This document shows, one piece after another, positions 13,269 to 21,897 of a stretch of DNA of 64,000 bases. This DNA comes from Bacteriovoracaceae bacterium (GTDB lineage: Bacteria; Bdellovibrionota; Bacteriovoracia; Bacteriovoracales; Bacteriovoracaceae): assembly GCA_013141065.1 (NCBI GenBank), contig JABFRR010000003.1, forward strand, positions 186,001-250,000. The letters run 5' to 3'. Position numbers and translations under genes: made by a program. The notes beneath the pieces were generated by a model. It had not been told where the DNA came from. It made no database searches and saw only the letters and a program-made list of their open reading frames with translations. Each line of letters opens with the position of its first letter. The first letter of the stretch is position 1.

Positions 13269-14033
13269 ATGCTCGTCAGAATTATTGGTGGCCACGGTGG
13301 CGTTTCACCTGGCTTTAAAGCAACTTCGTATCTCATTGATGGCCGGCTTTTAATTGATGCAGGATCAGTTGCTTCAGGAATACAAATTGAAGAGCAATCT
13401 CATATTGATTATATACTCATTTCTCACGCCCATTTAGATCATATATCTGATTTAGCATTTGTTGCAGATAATTGCTTCGGAATGAAAGGAAAACCTTTTG
13501 AAGTCTATGCAAATGCACCAGTTAAAGAAGCTATAAAAACACATTTATTAAACGATATCATTTGGCCTGATTTTTCAGTATTGCCAACCAAAGAAAATCC
13601 GACACTGCGCTTTCACGACATAAAGCCTGAGATGTCCTTAGTTTTGGGTGACTATCGTATAATGCCTATTCCAGTAAACCACTCAACGGGGGCACTGGGT
13701 TTTATTATCGAAAGAAAAAATGCTTCTGTCGTTTTTACTCAGGATACGGGGCCGACTGATAAAATTTGGGAATATGCTAAAAATGTAAAAAACCTCAAGG
13801 CCATTTTTACAGAAGTGAGTTTTCCAAATGCACTAGCACAAGTCGCACGAGATAGTCAGCACCATACACCTTCTTCAATGAGGGTTGAGATAAATAAAAT
13901 GCCAAAAGATGTTCCAATATTTTTAGGTCATCTGAAGCCTAATTTTCAATCTCAACTGTTTAAAGAAATTGAAGATATCAAAGATGAGCGAATCACTATA
14001 TTAGGCTCGAGTGATACCAGCTATGTATTCTAA
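13269..14033 (+). CDS. Class II 3',5'-cyclic-nucleotide phosphodiesterase (metallo-beta-lactamase fold)
   Basis: 254 residues from ATG 13269, which has AAAGAAGG just upstream; a GTG 21 nt earlier is less likely. Motifs are GGHGGVSPGFKATSYLI, the metal site SHAHLDHISDLAFVADN (close to the PDEase II pattern HxHLDH), NHSTGALGFII, FTQDTGPTD and LGHLKP. These fit the PF02112 family, which hydrolyses cAMP or cGMP. A generic MBL hydrolase is the alternative. It converges with the Cys-repeat gene, their stops overlapping by 4 nt. No cyclase lies in the window. Confidence 0.75.
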   Translation: MLVRIIGGHGGVSPGFKATSYLIDGRLLIDAGSVASGIQIEEQSHIDYILISHAHLDHISDLAFVADNCFGMKGKPFEVYANAPVKEAIKTHLLNDIIWPDFSVLPTKENPTLRFHDIKPEMSLVLGDYRIMPIPVNHSTGALGFIIERKNASVVFTQDTGPTDKIWEYAKNVKNLKAIFTEVSFPNALAQVARDSQHHTPSSMRVEINKMPKDVPIFLGHLKPNFQSQLFKEIEDIKDERITILGSSDTSYVF

Positions 14034-16066
14034 GGCATACCTGGGAGAATACTCATTTGTCTGGTTGGAATATTGATAGGAACAAAAGATGATGGCACTT
14101 GCTTAGGAGTCGTGTCAATTGGAATAGAGTCATCTTTTTCAGCTCTTTCGACAGCAGCTTCCGTTTGTTCTGGCTTTGTATCTTCACACAATTTTTTGTC
14201 TTCATTCCAGCTATATCGAATTCCTCTTTCTTTACCAGAGGCTTTTTTCCACTCTTCATTTTTCTTTTCACAATCTTTTTGAGCTTGGTTATCAATTGGC
14301 TTATTTACACATTTGCCATCAATAATGATTTTCTTATCTTTATTTTCAGGTAGAGCGCAAATTTGTTCTTCAGAAAGTGGCTTATCAATACACTTTCCAT
14401 CTTTCATAATTTTTTTGTCTTTATTTTCAGGTAGAGCGCACATTTGTTCTTCAGAAAGTGGCTTATCAATACACTTTCCATCTTTCATAATTTTTTTGTC
14501 TTTATTTTCAGGTAGAGCGCAAATTTGTTCTTCAGAAAGTGGCTTATCAATACACTTTCCATCTTTCATAATTTTTTTGTCTTTATTTTCAGGAAGGGCG
14601 CATATTTGTTCTTCAGAAAGGGGCTTATCAATACACTTTCCATCTTTCATAACTTTTTTATCTTTATTTTCAGGAAGGGCACAAATTTGTTCTTCAGTGA
14701 GGATTGGCTTTCGAGGCTGCTCAGTTGAGAGGTCATTACAATCCGGATTTTCAGTTAATGAAAAAGTAACCACGGGCCCCGTTTTTTCTTTTTGACGTAC
14801 TTCCACGCCACGGCCAAAAACATCTGAGACAAATTCAATTTTTTGTTTGCATTCAGCAGAACTTAAAGCTTTATTTTTTATTTTACATGTGAGCTTAGAT
14901 CGATCGAAATCATTATTAATAAAAGGAAGATTTCGCACGAAAATGCGTTTAGTTCCATTTGGATTTTTAACTTCTGTACAACCAATTCTTTGTCCAAGGT
15001 TCGCAAATGTACTATCAATATAACTTTCAAGTTTCAGCTCATCCAAGGCAGTCTCAGCTTTAGCCTGTGGGCGATTGAGAAGTCTTTCATTCGCATTGAT
15101 GAAATGAAGAATTGCCTGAAATTTATCCAATTTCTCTTCATCAAGAATTCCAGGAGGAGGAACATTTTCAGGATTTTCTCCAGCTAGCACTCCCAAAAAT
15201 TTATTGTAGTTACAAGGCTGAACATTTGCTTGTAAAAAGGATGGATTTGTTATGGCCTTTCGACAGGCAATATTTTTTTTCATCCATTCGCCAAGTTTAG
15301 CAACATGCTCAGCAATGGCAGAACCGATGGCAGTTTTTTCGTCGACAATGAGATCAGATTCAGCTCCGATCTTTGCACTCTTTAGAGCACCGATAAGTCT
15401 GTTGAGAGGAGCATTGCGAACTTTCTTAAGATACTCGGCATCGAAAAGAGCAGTCCTTTTACCAGTTCGTTCATAGGCTTCAACACTACAAAGTCGATCT
15501 TGAGCATGAGTTAATAGTTTTTTAAGTAGATACTTGTCATCATTTGTAATTGCAAATTTCTTATTGTCAGGGCCATTAAATTTTATTGAACTGGCTTTTT
15601 GGAGATCATTTAAAACATTACCAATAGTATTATTTTGGAGAAAATCTGTACTATCACCCTCGAGAGCTTTTAGAAAATTGACCAGGCCTGGAACTTCTTG
15701 ATTGAGTTTATTGTCATTGGAAAATTTGGCAGTTTGATAAAGCTTCGCCACTTTTTTAAGTGAGTTTTGGTACTGACTAAAAACAGCTGCTTCAAAAAGC
15801 TTACCTTCATAGTCTGGTTTAGATTTATCATGAGCAACGAGCTTTAAGTTTCCTTTTTCATCTACTACTGAATCTTGTCCCTCGTAGTTTAAATGCAATG
15901 CTTGAAGTTCTAGATATAATTTCTTGAAAACAATTTTTTCACTTTCACACGAGTTGGGCTTTGCTGCTGCGGCGTAAACATCTGTTTGATTAAAAATATA
16001 ACCACTATAAATCGTGAGTGTTAGTCCCCAAAAAAGTGCAGTCAATTTCTTAAACATGTTTTCCAT
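14030..16066 (-). CDS. Secreted protein with five 27-residue Cys-containing repeats
   Basis: 678 residues. The N-terminus (MFKKLTALFWGLTLTIYSGYIF, read from residue 4) is a signal peptide. Residues about 33-455 are mostly helical and charged and match nothing I know. Residues 456-590 are five tandem copies of a 27-residue unit starting LSEEQICALPENKDKK and ending GKCIDKP; each has two Cys 16 positions apart, probably one disulfide per unit. The tail (591-678) is Lys/Glu-rich, then Pro-rich. The domain is likely periplasmic or surface-exposed. It is divergent from folC and convergent with the phosphodiesterase gene. Function unknown; the repeat region could bind a ligand or act as a spacer. 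Confidence 0.75.
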   Translation of the reverse strand: MENMFKKLTALFWGLTLTIYSGYIFNQTDVYAAAAKPNSCESEKIVFKKLYLELQALHLNYEGQDSVVDEKGNLKLVAHDKSKPDYEGKLFEAAVFSQYQNSLKKVAKLYQTAKFSNDNKLNQEVPGLVNFLKALEGDSTDFLQNNTIGNVLNDLQKASSIKFNGPDNKKFAITNDDKYLLKKLLTHAQDRLCSVEAYERTGKRTALFDAEYLKKVRNAPLNRLIGALKSAKIGAESDLIVDEKTAIGSAIAEHVAKLGEWMKKNIACRKAITNPSFLQANVQPCNYNKFLGVLAGENPENVPPPGILDEEKLDKFQAILHFINANERLLNRPQAKAETALDELKLESYIDSTFANLGQRIGCTEVKNPNGTKRIFVRNLPFINNDFDRSKLTCKIKNKALSSAECKQKIEFVSDVFGRGVEVRQKEKTGPVVTFSLTENPDCNDLSTEQPRKPILTEEQICALPENKDKKVMKDGKCIDKPLSEEQICALPENKDKKIMKDGKCIDKPLSEEQICALPENKDKKIMKDGKCIDKPLSEEQMCALPENKDKKIMKDGKCIDKPLSEEQICALPENKDKKIIIDGKCVNKPIDNQAQKDCEKKNEEWKKASGKERGIRYSWNEDKKLCEDTKPEQTEAAVERAEKDDSIPIDTTPKQVPSSFVPINIPTRQMSILPGMP
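14297..14701 (-). repeat. Five 81-bp tandem repeats inside a coding region
   Basis: Five in-frame 81-bp units encode the 27-residue Cys repeat of the secreted 678-residue protein. The three central units are nearly identical at DNA level, while the first and last have diverged (VMKDG and IIIDGKCVNKP variants). Such identity indicates recent duplication or ongoing homogenisation, so copy number may vary between strains. Confidence 0.95.
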
Positions 16067-16204
16067 TTTGATACTCTATTTTCAGTGACAATCTGAAAGT
16101 TTCAAAGAATTATCGGCAAAAGAGAGTTAAATCTTGAGAAACTGTGTCAGTTAATGATTTACTAGACTTAGAAATTGCCACAAATTAGAGGCACTGTAAT
16201 TTTT

Positions 16205-17455
16205 ATGAAACAAGAAGCATTTAATTTTGACCGAGAACAAGAGATTATGGACTTCCTTCAACAGAAGTTTGGGCCTGAAGTTTTCTCGCCAGGCTTTGAG
16301 CGGACTAGAGATGTTTATAGTCCATTCAAAGAGCATTTTAAAAAAAACCAGACAAAAATCATCATCATAGCCGGCACAAATGGCAAAGGGCAGACTGCTC
16401 ACACTTTAGGATCATTTCTTCGATTGGAACAAAAGAGTTTTGCGCTATGGACTTCTCCGCATATTCTAAGTATTAGGGAGCGCTTTACGTTCGGATCAAG
16501 TGGCAATGTCACCTACGAAGTAACTTATAATGAGTTAAGTGCTACAATGAAAGAAGCAGAATTAATGATAGAGAAGGACTTACAAAGAGTAAGAATTTCA
16601 TTTTATGAATTTCTCTTTTTAGTTTTTCTGATTTTGGCAAAAAAACAAAAAAACCTAGATTGTCTTATATTAGAAGTTGGCCTTGGTGGAAGGCTCGATG
16701 CTGTAAATCATTTTGATGCAGACTGTACTTGTATTACTTCGATTTCAAGGGATCACCAAGGAATTCTAGGTTCTAGGTATGATCAAATACTTGCTGAAAA
16801 AATTGCTGTAACACGAAAAAATGTTCCACTTTATACGAATTTTAAATTGCAATATCTCCAAGAAAAGACAAAAGAATATATTGAAAAAAATAATGTTATT
16901 TGGAGACCAATTAAGTCAGAGTCAGAAAAAGTTAGGCATTATTTTGAAGAAAACCAATTCATGGCCTGGGAGTTATTTAAGTTTGTAATCAATGGTACGC
17001 AGAGGTCATTTTCAGAAGCGATTTCTAACATCCCCACCTATAAGGGGAGAAGAGAGATAATGACTTTTCAAGGAAAGTCCCTTATCTTTATAGGAGCACA
17101 TAATACTGACGGCATTAGAAAGATGATTCAACATCTAGATATGGAAAGCGAGCTTTTTTCGCCAGAAAAAGTCTTGGTGAGTTTTTCACAAAGACCTGAG
17201 GGTGAAGTAGAAGTCATGCTTAAATCTTTAGTGGAGTATTTTAATAATGGTGAAGATCTTGTGCTAACAAGCTTTAATCATCCTAAGGCCATGATGGAAG
17301 TGACTCTTAGAAATGCCAGTTTAAAAATTAACAAAGGAATGTTAAATTTTGTTTCGGATTGGAAGGCAGAACTTAAAAATTCAAAATCAAATACTGTTCT
17401 CATCTGCGGCTCGTACTATTTTATCGGCGAAGTACAGCGCTTCATACTTTCTTAG
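16205..17455 (+). CDS. folC: Folylpolyglutamate/dihydrofolate synthase
   Basis: 416 residues from ATG 16205; an upstream in-frame TTG (16175) lacks a Shine-Dalgarno. The Mur-ligase-type ATP loop IIIIAGTNGKGQTAH (about 52-66) and SFALWTSPHILSIRERF give the nucleotide- and folate-binding parts, and LEVGLGGRLDAVNHFDADC is the FolC signature, followed by ITSISRDHQGILG. The enzyme adds Glu to dihydropteroate or tetrahydrofolate. The C-terminal domain is weakly conserved. lptD starts inside its 3' end in another frame. A PabA-like protein and a PTPS-III-like enzyme elsewhere in the window are also folate-related. Confidence 0.92.
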   Translation: MKQEAFNFDREQEIMDFLQQKFGPEVFSPGFERTRDVYSPFKEHFKKNQTKIIIIAGTNGKGQTAHTLGSFLRLEQKSFALWTSPHILSIRERFTFGSSGNVTYEVTYNELSATMKEAELMIEKDLQRVRISFYEFLFLVFLILAKKQKNLDCLILEVGLGGRLDAVNHFDADCTCITSISRDHQGILGSRYDQILAEKIAVTRKNVPLYTNFKLQYLQEKTKEYIEKNNVIWRPIKSESEKVRHYFEENQFMAWELFKFVINGTQRSFSEAISNIPTYKGRREIMTFQGKSLIFIGAHNTDGIRKMIQHLDMESELFSPEKVLVSFSQRPEGEVEVMLKSLVEYFNNGEDLVLTSFNHPKAMMEVTLRNASLKINKGMLNFVSDWKAELKNSKSNTVLICGSYYFIGEVQRFILS

Positions 17456-19823
17456 TATCCTCCTGCTTTTTATGTCTTTTGGACAAGCTCGTGAAACTTT
17501 CGAGTTCGATCTTGGACAGAAAATAAATGTACTATCGGATAAAGCCTACAGACAATCGAGCAAGAATGAATTTGAAGCTGTCGGCAATGTTGTTATTTCT
17601 CATTTTAAAAATACAATTTATGGTGAAAGAGCGAGGATTAATTTCACCAGCGGTGAGGCGGAAGTTGTTGGCAATGTTAGGTACATCGCTCCAGAACTCA
17701 CGCTATATGGTACTAAGCTAAAATACAATTTTTTAACTAAAAGTATAGATATCGAAAATGCCCGAGTTCTATCAGATAATTACGCCATTACTGGAAAAAG
17801 AATAATTCAAACGACAAGTGATATTATCTATGCCGAAGATGCAGAATATACCACCTGTAAAGATTGTCCTGAGTCATGGAGTATTTATGGTAAAAAAATT
17901 AGAATTACCGTTGGTAAATATGTGCAAATCAATAATGCCTTTATAAAAGTCAATGGTGTTATTGCTATGTATATTCCCTACATTGTTTTTCCTATTAAAC
18001 AAAAAAGAGAAACAGGTTTTCTCTTTCCATATGTTGGTTTTAGTTCGGATGAAGGTTTTCGCTACCAACAACCATTTTTTTGGGTCATTGATGATTACAA
18101 GGATTTAACTTTAACTCCTTCCACTTTTGGAGATCGTGGTTTTGGTGGTGAATTACAATATCGGCAAAATATAAAAGAAAAAACATGGGTCGAATTTAAT
18201 TCACTACAAATTAACGATAGAATCTATGAGCCGTATAAAATACTTAAAACTTTAAGTGGGAAAAAAGATTATCGCCATTTTACAGATATTGAAACACATT
18301 ACGTCTATAAACATTTTCTCAATGGTCATATTTATTTTAATGAGACTTCAGACTTAGATACGATTAGAGATTTAGATTATTTTTCTCGTGATAGACTCAA
18401 AGGAACGGAAGTCGGAGGTGGTGGTTTTCTAGAAGGAAGATCTACTTTATTTTCTTTTGGGATACAGAGTTATTATAACAAAAATATTTTAATTAGTGAT
18501 CCAACTAAGTTTGATGACCAGTATGTTCAAATTTTGCCTAAACTTACATTTTCATCTGTTCCTTACAATTTAATTCATGGGCAATATCCATTTTTAAAAA
18601 ATTTAGCAATTGGATTTAATAGTGATTATACAATCTTCAAGCAAAATAAAGTTATTGCAAGTGATCCAATTAGGAATGCCAGACGATTAAATCTAGCTCC
18701 TTATATTGATTGGCAATTGGGTAATTTAGGGCCAGTTTTTTTCTCACACCAAACTAAGCTAGATTATCAATCTTACTCATTTCCAAGAGTATCAGATAAT
18801 AGTTTCAGTAAGAAAGGATTTATCTATGAAACAGAAGCAAAGTTCGAATTAGAAAAAGTTTATGGTCTTTCATATGTTGAAGAAAAACCTATAAATCTCA
18901 ATGAGAAAGAAAAATCAAGCAAAAGTAATAAGCTCATTGATATGAATACAAATAAAGAATTAATAAGTACTATTGGGACTTTGCCCGAATTCAAAAATAC
19001 TAATATTGAAGAGAAAGTCTACGTATACAATAAAAGTTACCGCCATTCACAGGAATATAAAATTAAACATTATTACCTCGGTGAGCAAAATTATCGCGGG
19101 AATAAAAAGTTTTTAACTCAAATTGAAAATGATACAGGTCAGTTTGACTACTTAGATGCTCTCAGAGATAGAGAACATCTTTCAAATCAAACAACTTCAT
19201 TAGACTCTCTGCCCTTAGCTAATACGATAGAGTTACAATGGAACAATAATGTTATCAAAAAAACTGCTAAAAATTTTGACCCTTACAAAAACAATCAATA
19301 TTTAAAAGACAACTTTTCTTACAGTCAAATGCTGTTTTTTGATATTTCTCAAGGGATGGATCTCAATACAGAATCTACTAAACTTGAAGATAGACTAACA
19401 CGACTTTATGTTAATTCCGGTTTTAATATTGGAAAGTATGCATTGAGTGCTCAAGAGTTTTTTTCTCATAAGACTGGTGAACATAAGTTAATTTCTTCAT
19501 TTGGACTAAATTTTGATTCATTTATTCTCAATTCAAACTTTTCTTATAATTCTTTTGATTCCAAAAACACCCCTGTCACAAAGTTGTTTGGATATGATTT
19601 AGTCTTAAATGTTAATGATCTTTTAACTTTTAAAAATAAGATTGACTACAACTTAGATACTAAGTCTTTAACTCAAAGTTCATATTCAGTGCTTTATTCA
19701 CCAATAAATAACTGCTGGAAACTTGAATTTAATTATTCGAGAGATTTGATTGAAAAACGAGTTGGTGTCCTGCTTTATATCAATTATAACGAAAACAATT
19801 TTGCTTCAATAAATGTTAGATAA
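17349..19823 (+). CDS. lptD: LPS-assembly protein LptD
   Basis: 824 residues from TTG 17349, supported by AAAGGA 10 nt upstream although it lies inside folC; 107 nt overlap. A signal-like hydrophobic stretch (about 33-47, YFLSILLLFMSFGQA) precedes the OstA/LptA-like jellyroll (about 50-190: NEFEAVGNVVISH, GEAEVVGNVRYIAPE). The C-terminal beta-barrel (about 200-824) shows the LptD signatures YIPYIVFPIKQKRETGFLFP and RYQQPFFWVI. It inserts lipopolysaccharide into the outer leaflet with LptE. A Cys pair (TTCKDC) is in the periplasmic domain. The true start could be a little downstream; no better start codon with a Shine-Dalgarno was found. Confidence 0.92.
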   Translation: MFRIGRQNLKIQNQILFSSAARTILSAKYSASYFLSILLLFMSFGQARETFEFDLGQKINVLSDKAYRQSSKNEFEAVGNVVISHFKNTIYGERARINFTSGEAEVVGNVRYIAPELTLYGTKLKYNFLTKSIDIENARVLSDNYAITGKRIIQTTSDIIYAEDAEYTTCKDCPESWSIYGKKIRITVGKYVQINNAFIKVNGVIAMYIPYIVFPIKQKRETGFLFPYVGFSSDEGFRYQQPFFWVIDDYKDLTLTPSTFGDRGFGGELQYRQNIKEKTWVEFNSLQINDRIYEPYKILKTLSGKKDYRHFTDIETHYVYKHFLNGHIYFNETSDLDTIRDLDYFSRDRLKGTEVGGGGFLEGRSTLFSFGIQSYYNKNILISDPTKFDDQYVQILPKLTFSSVPYNLIHGQYPFLKNLAIGFNSDYTIFKQNKVIASDPIRNARRLNLAPYIDWQLGNLGPVFFSHQTKLDYQSYSFPRVSDNSFSKKGFIYETEAKFELEKVYGLSYVEEKPINLNEKEKSSKSNKLIDMNTNKELISTIGTLPEFKNTNIEEKVYVYNKSYRHSQEYKIKHYYLGEQNYRGNKKFLTQIENDTGQFDYLDALRDREHLSNQTTSLDSLPLANTIELQWNNNVIKKTAKNFDPYKNNQYLKDNFSYSQMLFFDISQGMDLNTESTKLEDRLTRLYVNSGFNIGKYALSAQEFFSHKTGEHKLISSFGLNFDSFILNSNFSYNSFDSKNTPVTKLFGYDLVLNVNDLLTFKNKIDYNLDTKSLTQSSYSVLYSPINNCWKLEFNYSRDLIEKRVGVLLYINYNENNFASINVR

Positions 19824-20358
19824 AATATACATAATCGATTTTGATGATAGTTTTACTTACAATATTGCTAATGTTCTTTATTCAAAAGAACCGAGTATGC
19901 AAGTTGTTCACTATAAAACTTTTTTCAAAGATGTTTATTTTTCACTCTTAAATTCAAATGAATTACATGCAGTTATTTTGGGCCCAGGCCCAGGTCATCC
20001 CGATGATTATCAAGATATTTTTGAAGCAGTTAAGTTACTTCTCAATTGCAAGAGATTTTATATATTAGGAATTTGTCTTGGGCATCAAATCTTAGGAACG
20101 ATTCAAGGTTATATTGTTAAAAAATCTCATGAAGCCATTCATGGACAACAAGTTGAAATAGAGTTTAAAGGCGAAAAATTCCAAGTGCAAAGATATAATT
20201 CGCTTTGTGTTTATGACCAATATAAAGAATGGCCAATATTAAAATACCCAAGAGGGATTTCATACCAGTTTCATCCAGAATCAATTGGAACTACCCAAAA
20301 AGACATCTTTTTTAAAGATTTAATTAATTTTTTAGATTCAAAAACAGGCAAAAATTAA
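19813..20358 (+). CDS. pabA: Class I glutamine amidotransferase, PabA/TrpG type
   Basis: 181 residues overlapping lptD by 11 nt. The catalytic nucleophile motif GICLGHQ and the FHPES His/Glu pair are intact, and the start KIYIIDFDDSFTYNIANVL matches anthranilate/aminodeoxychorismate synthase component II. It supplies ammonia from glutamine to PabB or TrpE; no chorismate partner lies in the window, so the choice between folate and tryptophan cannot be made. The next gene looks like a decayed TrpF. Slightly shorter than the usual 190 residues. Confidence 0.85.
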   Translation: MLDKIYIIDFDDSFTYNIANVLYSKEPSMQVVHYKTFFKDVYFSLLNSNELHAVILGPGPGHPDDYQDIFEAVKLLLNCKRFYILGICLGHQILGTIQGYIVKKSHEAIHGQQVEIEFKGEKFQVQRYNSLCVYDQYKEWPILKYPRGISYQFHPESIGTTQKDIFFKDLINFLDSKTGKN

Positions 20359-20387
20359 TGGCTACTAATTGAATTGCAAAAATAGGC

Positions 20388-20393
20388 TATAAT
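20388..20393 (+). promoter_or_regulatory. -10 hexamer 7 nt before a start codon
   Basis: A perfect TATAAT lies 7 nt upstream of ATG 20401. No good -35 is present at 17 nt. If active, it would start transcription at the first base of the coding region, a leaderless mRNA. Confidence 0.35.
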
Positions 20394-20400
20394 TTAGCTT

Positions 20401-21054
20401 ATGATACAATCATTTAGAATTGACGGCATTTATGATAAACGAACTCTTAAACTCCTCAAAGAAAAAGGAGTGAGAGATTTCTGTTTTGATTTTTCTCCAA
20501 AAAGTTTTAGTTTTGTTCAAGAACATGTTTTTCTTTCAGATTTACTTCCTCTGGTAGATGAAAAAGATCAAATCTTTTTTTATTTTGCCAGGTCTGATGA
20601 TCCGATGATTAAAAAATTGTACTCCGACATCGGAATTTTATCAAAAAAAGCCATTCTAGAATGTGCCGAGTGGCCAATTGATCCATTGGAGTTGGGGCAT
20701 AAATACTTATTAAACTACAGTGAATCATTTGATACAAAGTTAATTGATAGTAATGATTTTCAAGGAATAATCATTGAGTATGAAGTTTTAGAAAAGCAAT
20801 ATAAAAGTGGTAAACTGCGAACATTTCTCCTCGATATTCATCATAAGATACCTGAGCACATTAAGGGTACAAAAAAAATAATCTTAAAAGCCAATTTCGG
20901 TGAAAATATTCAAAGTTCATTAATAGATTCAATTGGATTTGAGCTTCTGAGTTTTTCTATCAATTCAAAAATTGAAATATGTTACAGAAATGTCGATTTA
21001 AAAAAACTTAGCATTGAAATTGATTTGCAACAAAATTTACTAAATTCTTTCTAG
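20401..21054 (+). CDS. Putative degenerate phosphoribosylanthranilate isomerase-like protein
   Basis: 217 residues. The N-terminus RIDGIYDKRTLKLLKEKGVR followed by FCFDFSPKSFSF resembles the start of TrpF (KxCGIT...GADxxGFxFxxxSPR), and the length is close to TrpF. However the catalytic Cys position is Asp (RIDGI), and the C-terminal Asp/GGTG phosphate-binding motif is not visible. It may be a TIM-barrel relative that has lost isomerase activity or gained another. It follows the PabA/TrpG-like gene by 42 nt and precedes surE by 9 nt. No Shine-Dalgarno; a TATAAT sits 7 nt before the ATG. Confidence 0.4.
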   Translation: MIQSFRIDGIYDKRTLKLLKEKGVRDFCFDFSPKSFSFVQEHVFLSDLLPLVDEKDQIFFYFARSDDPMIKKLYSDIGILSKKAILECAEWPIDPLELGHKYLLNYSESFDTKLIDSNDFQGIIIEYEVLEKQYKSGKLRTFLLDIHHKIPEHIKGTKKIILKANFGENIQSSLIDSIGFELLSFSINSKIEICYRNVDLKKLSIEIDLQQNLLNSF

Positions 21055-21063
21055 GATTTTCAC

Positions 21064-21567
21064 ATGCTAACTATTGTTTTGACCAATGATGATGGAGTTC
21101 ATGCTCCTGGCTTAAATATTCTCAAAAATACACTATCTTCAATTGCACATGTCATAATTGTTGCTCCTTTAACGGAGCGATCTACAACTGGACATACATT
21201 AACTTTGGATACAACTTTACGTCTCGAGGAAATTGAACCGGATGTTTACGGTTGTACAGGTTATCCAGCAGATTGCACGCTAATGGCCATTGGACATCTT
21301 TTTAAAAACCCACAGTCAAAATATTTTGATAGGAAAATTGATTTATTAATTTCAGGTATCAATAGAGGTGGAAATTTAGGACAAGATCTTTTTTATTCAG
21401 GCACTGTCGCAGCTGCAAGAGAAGCTTGCTTCCATGGTATCCCTTCAATCGCGGTGAGCTCATGTCTTAGCTTTAAAGATAATGATAAGAATGAGTTGCC
21501 TTATTATAGTGCTTCAAATTTTATAAAAACTCTTGTAGAATCAAATATATCGAAACTTTACCTCTAA
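21064..21567 (+). CDS. surE: SurE nucleotidase, N-terminal part (first of two overlapping frames)
   Basis: 167 residues holding the SurE active site: LTNDDGVHAPG (two metal-binding Asp), APLTERSTTGHTLTL (Ser), the YPADCTLMAI segment and SGINRGGNLGQDLFYSGTV (Asn). SurE is a 5'/3'-nucleotidase of about 250 residues. Here it stops at TAA 21565-21567 and the rest of the family sequence continues in the -1 frame from ATG 21567. AGGAT lies upstream of the start. The frame break is either a mutation or sequence error, or a true two-subunit arrangement coupled by TAATG. Confidence 0.85.
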   Translation: MLTIVLTNDDGVHAPGLNILKNTLSSIAHVIIVAPLTERSTTGHTLTLDTTLRLEEIEPDVYGCTGYPADCTLMAIGHLFKNPQSKYFDRKIDLLISGINRGGNLGQDLFYSGTVAAAREACFHGIPSIAVSSCLSFKDNDKNELPYYSASNFIKTLVESNISKLYL

Positions 21568-21887
21568 TGAGTTTTCTAAATATCAATGTCCCTTGGTGCA
21601 TTGATTCTGAGATTAAGGGAGTGGTTGTCACCAAGCCTGGTTTTAGAAGATATTCTGAAGACATAGAAGAGAGATTAGATTTTCGTGGTAGGCACTACTA
21701 TTGGATTGGTGGAATTTACAAAGGATTTGAACCTTTTCTTGGATCAGATTGTTTAGCAATAGATGAAAAGAAAATTTCAGTTTCGCCGATAAATCTATGT
21801 GAGTTCAGTAATAACAAAGAAAAGTTAATTGAGTTAACTAGTCAGTTTTTACTTGAAAACTATCAACACAAATTTTTTCAAGGATGA
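21567..21887 (+). CDS. surE: SurE nucleotidase, C-terminal part (second frame)
   Basis: 106 residues beginning MSFLNINVPW, which is exactly where SurE has its LNVNxP motif, then VVVTKPGFRRYSEDIEERLDFRGRHYYWIGG, the conserved C-terminal region that builds the SurE dimer. Its ATG shares one base with the TAA of the N-terminal frame (TAATG). The whole second frame is clean, with conserved motifs and no stops, so decay, if any, is recent. The same TAATG coupling joins other gene pairs in this window. Confidence 0.75.
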   Translation: MSFLNINVPWCIDSEIKGVVVTKPGFRRYSEDIEERLDFRGRHYYWIGGIYKGFEPFLGSDCLAIDEKKISVSPINLCEFSNNKEKLIELTSQFLLENYQHKFFQG

Positions 21888-21897
21888 GTGATATTTA

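Noticed and set aside
14297-14701. Regular repeats resembling a CRISPR array
   Set aside because: Units are contiguous 81-bp in-frame coding repeats without unique spacers; they encode a Cys-containing protein repeat.
14313-14795. Plus-strand 160-codon frame across the repeats
   Set aside because: It is the antisense shadow of the Cys-repeat coding region; its own repeats follow from the DNA repeat.
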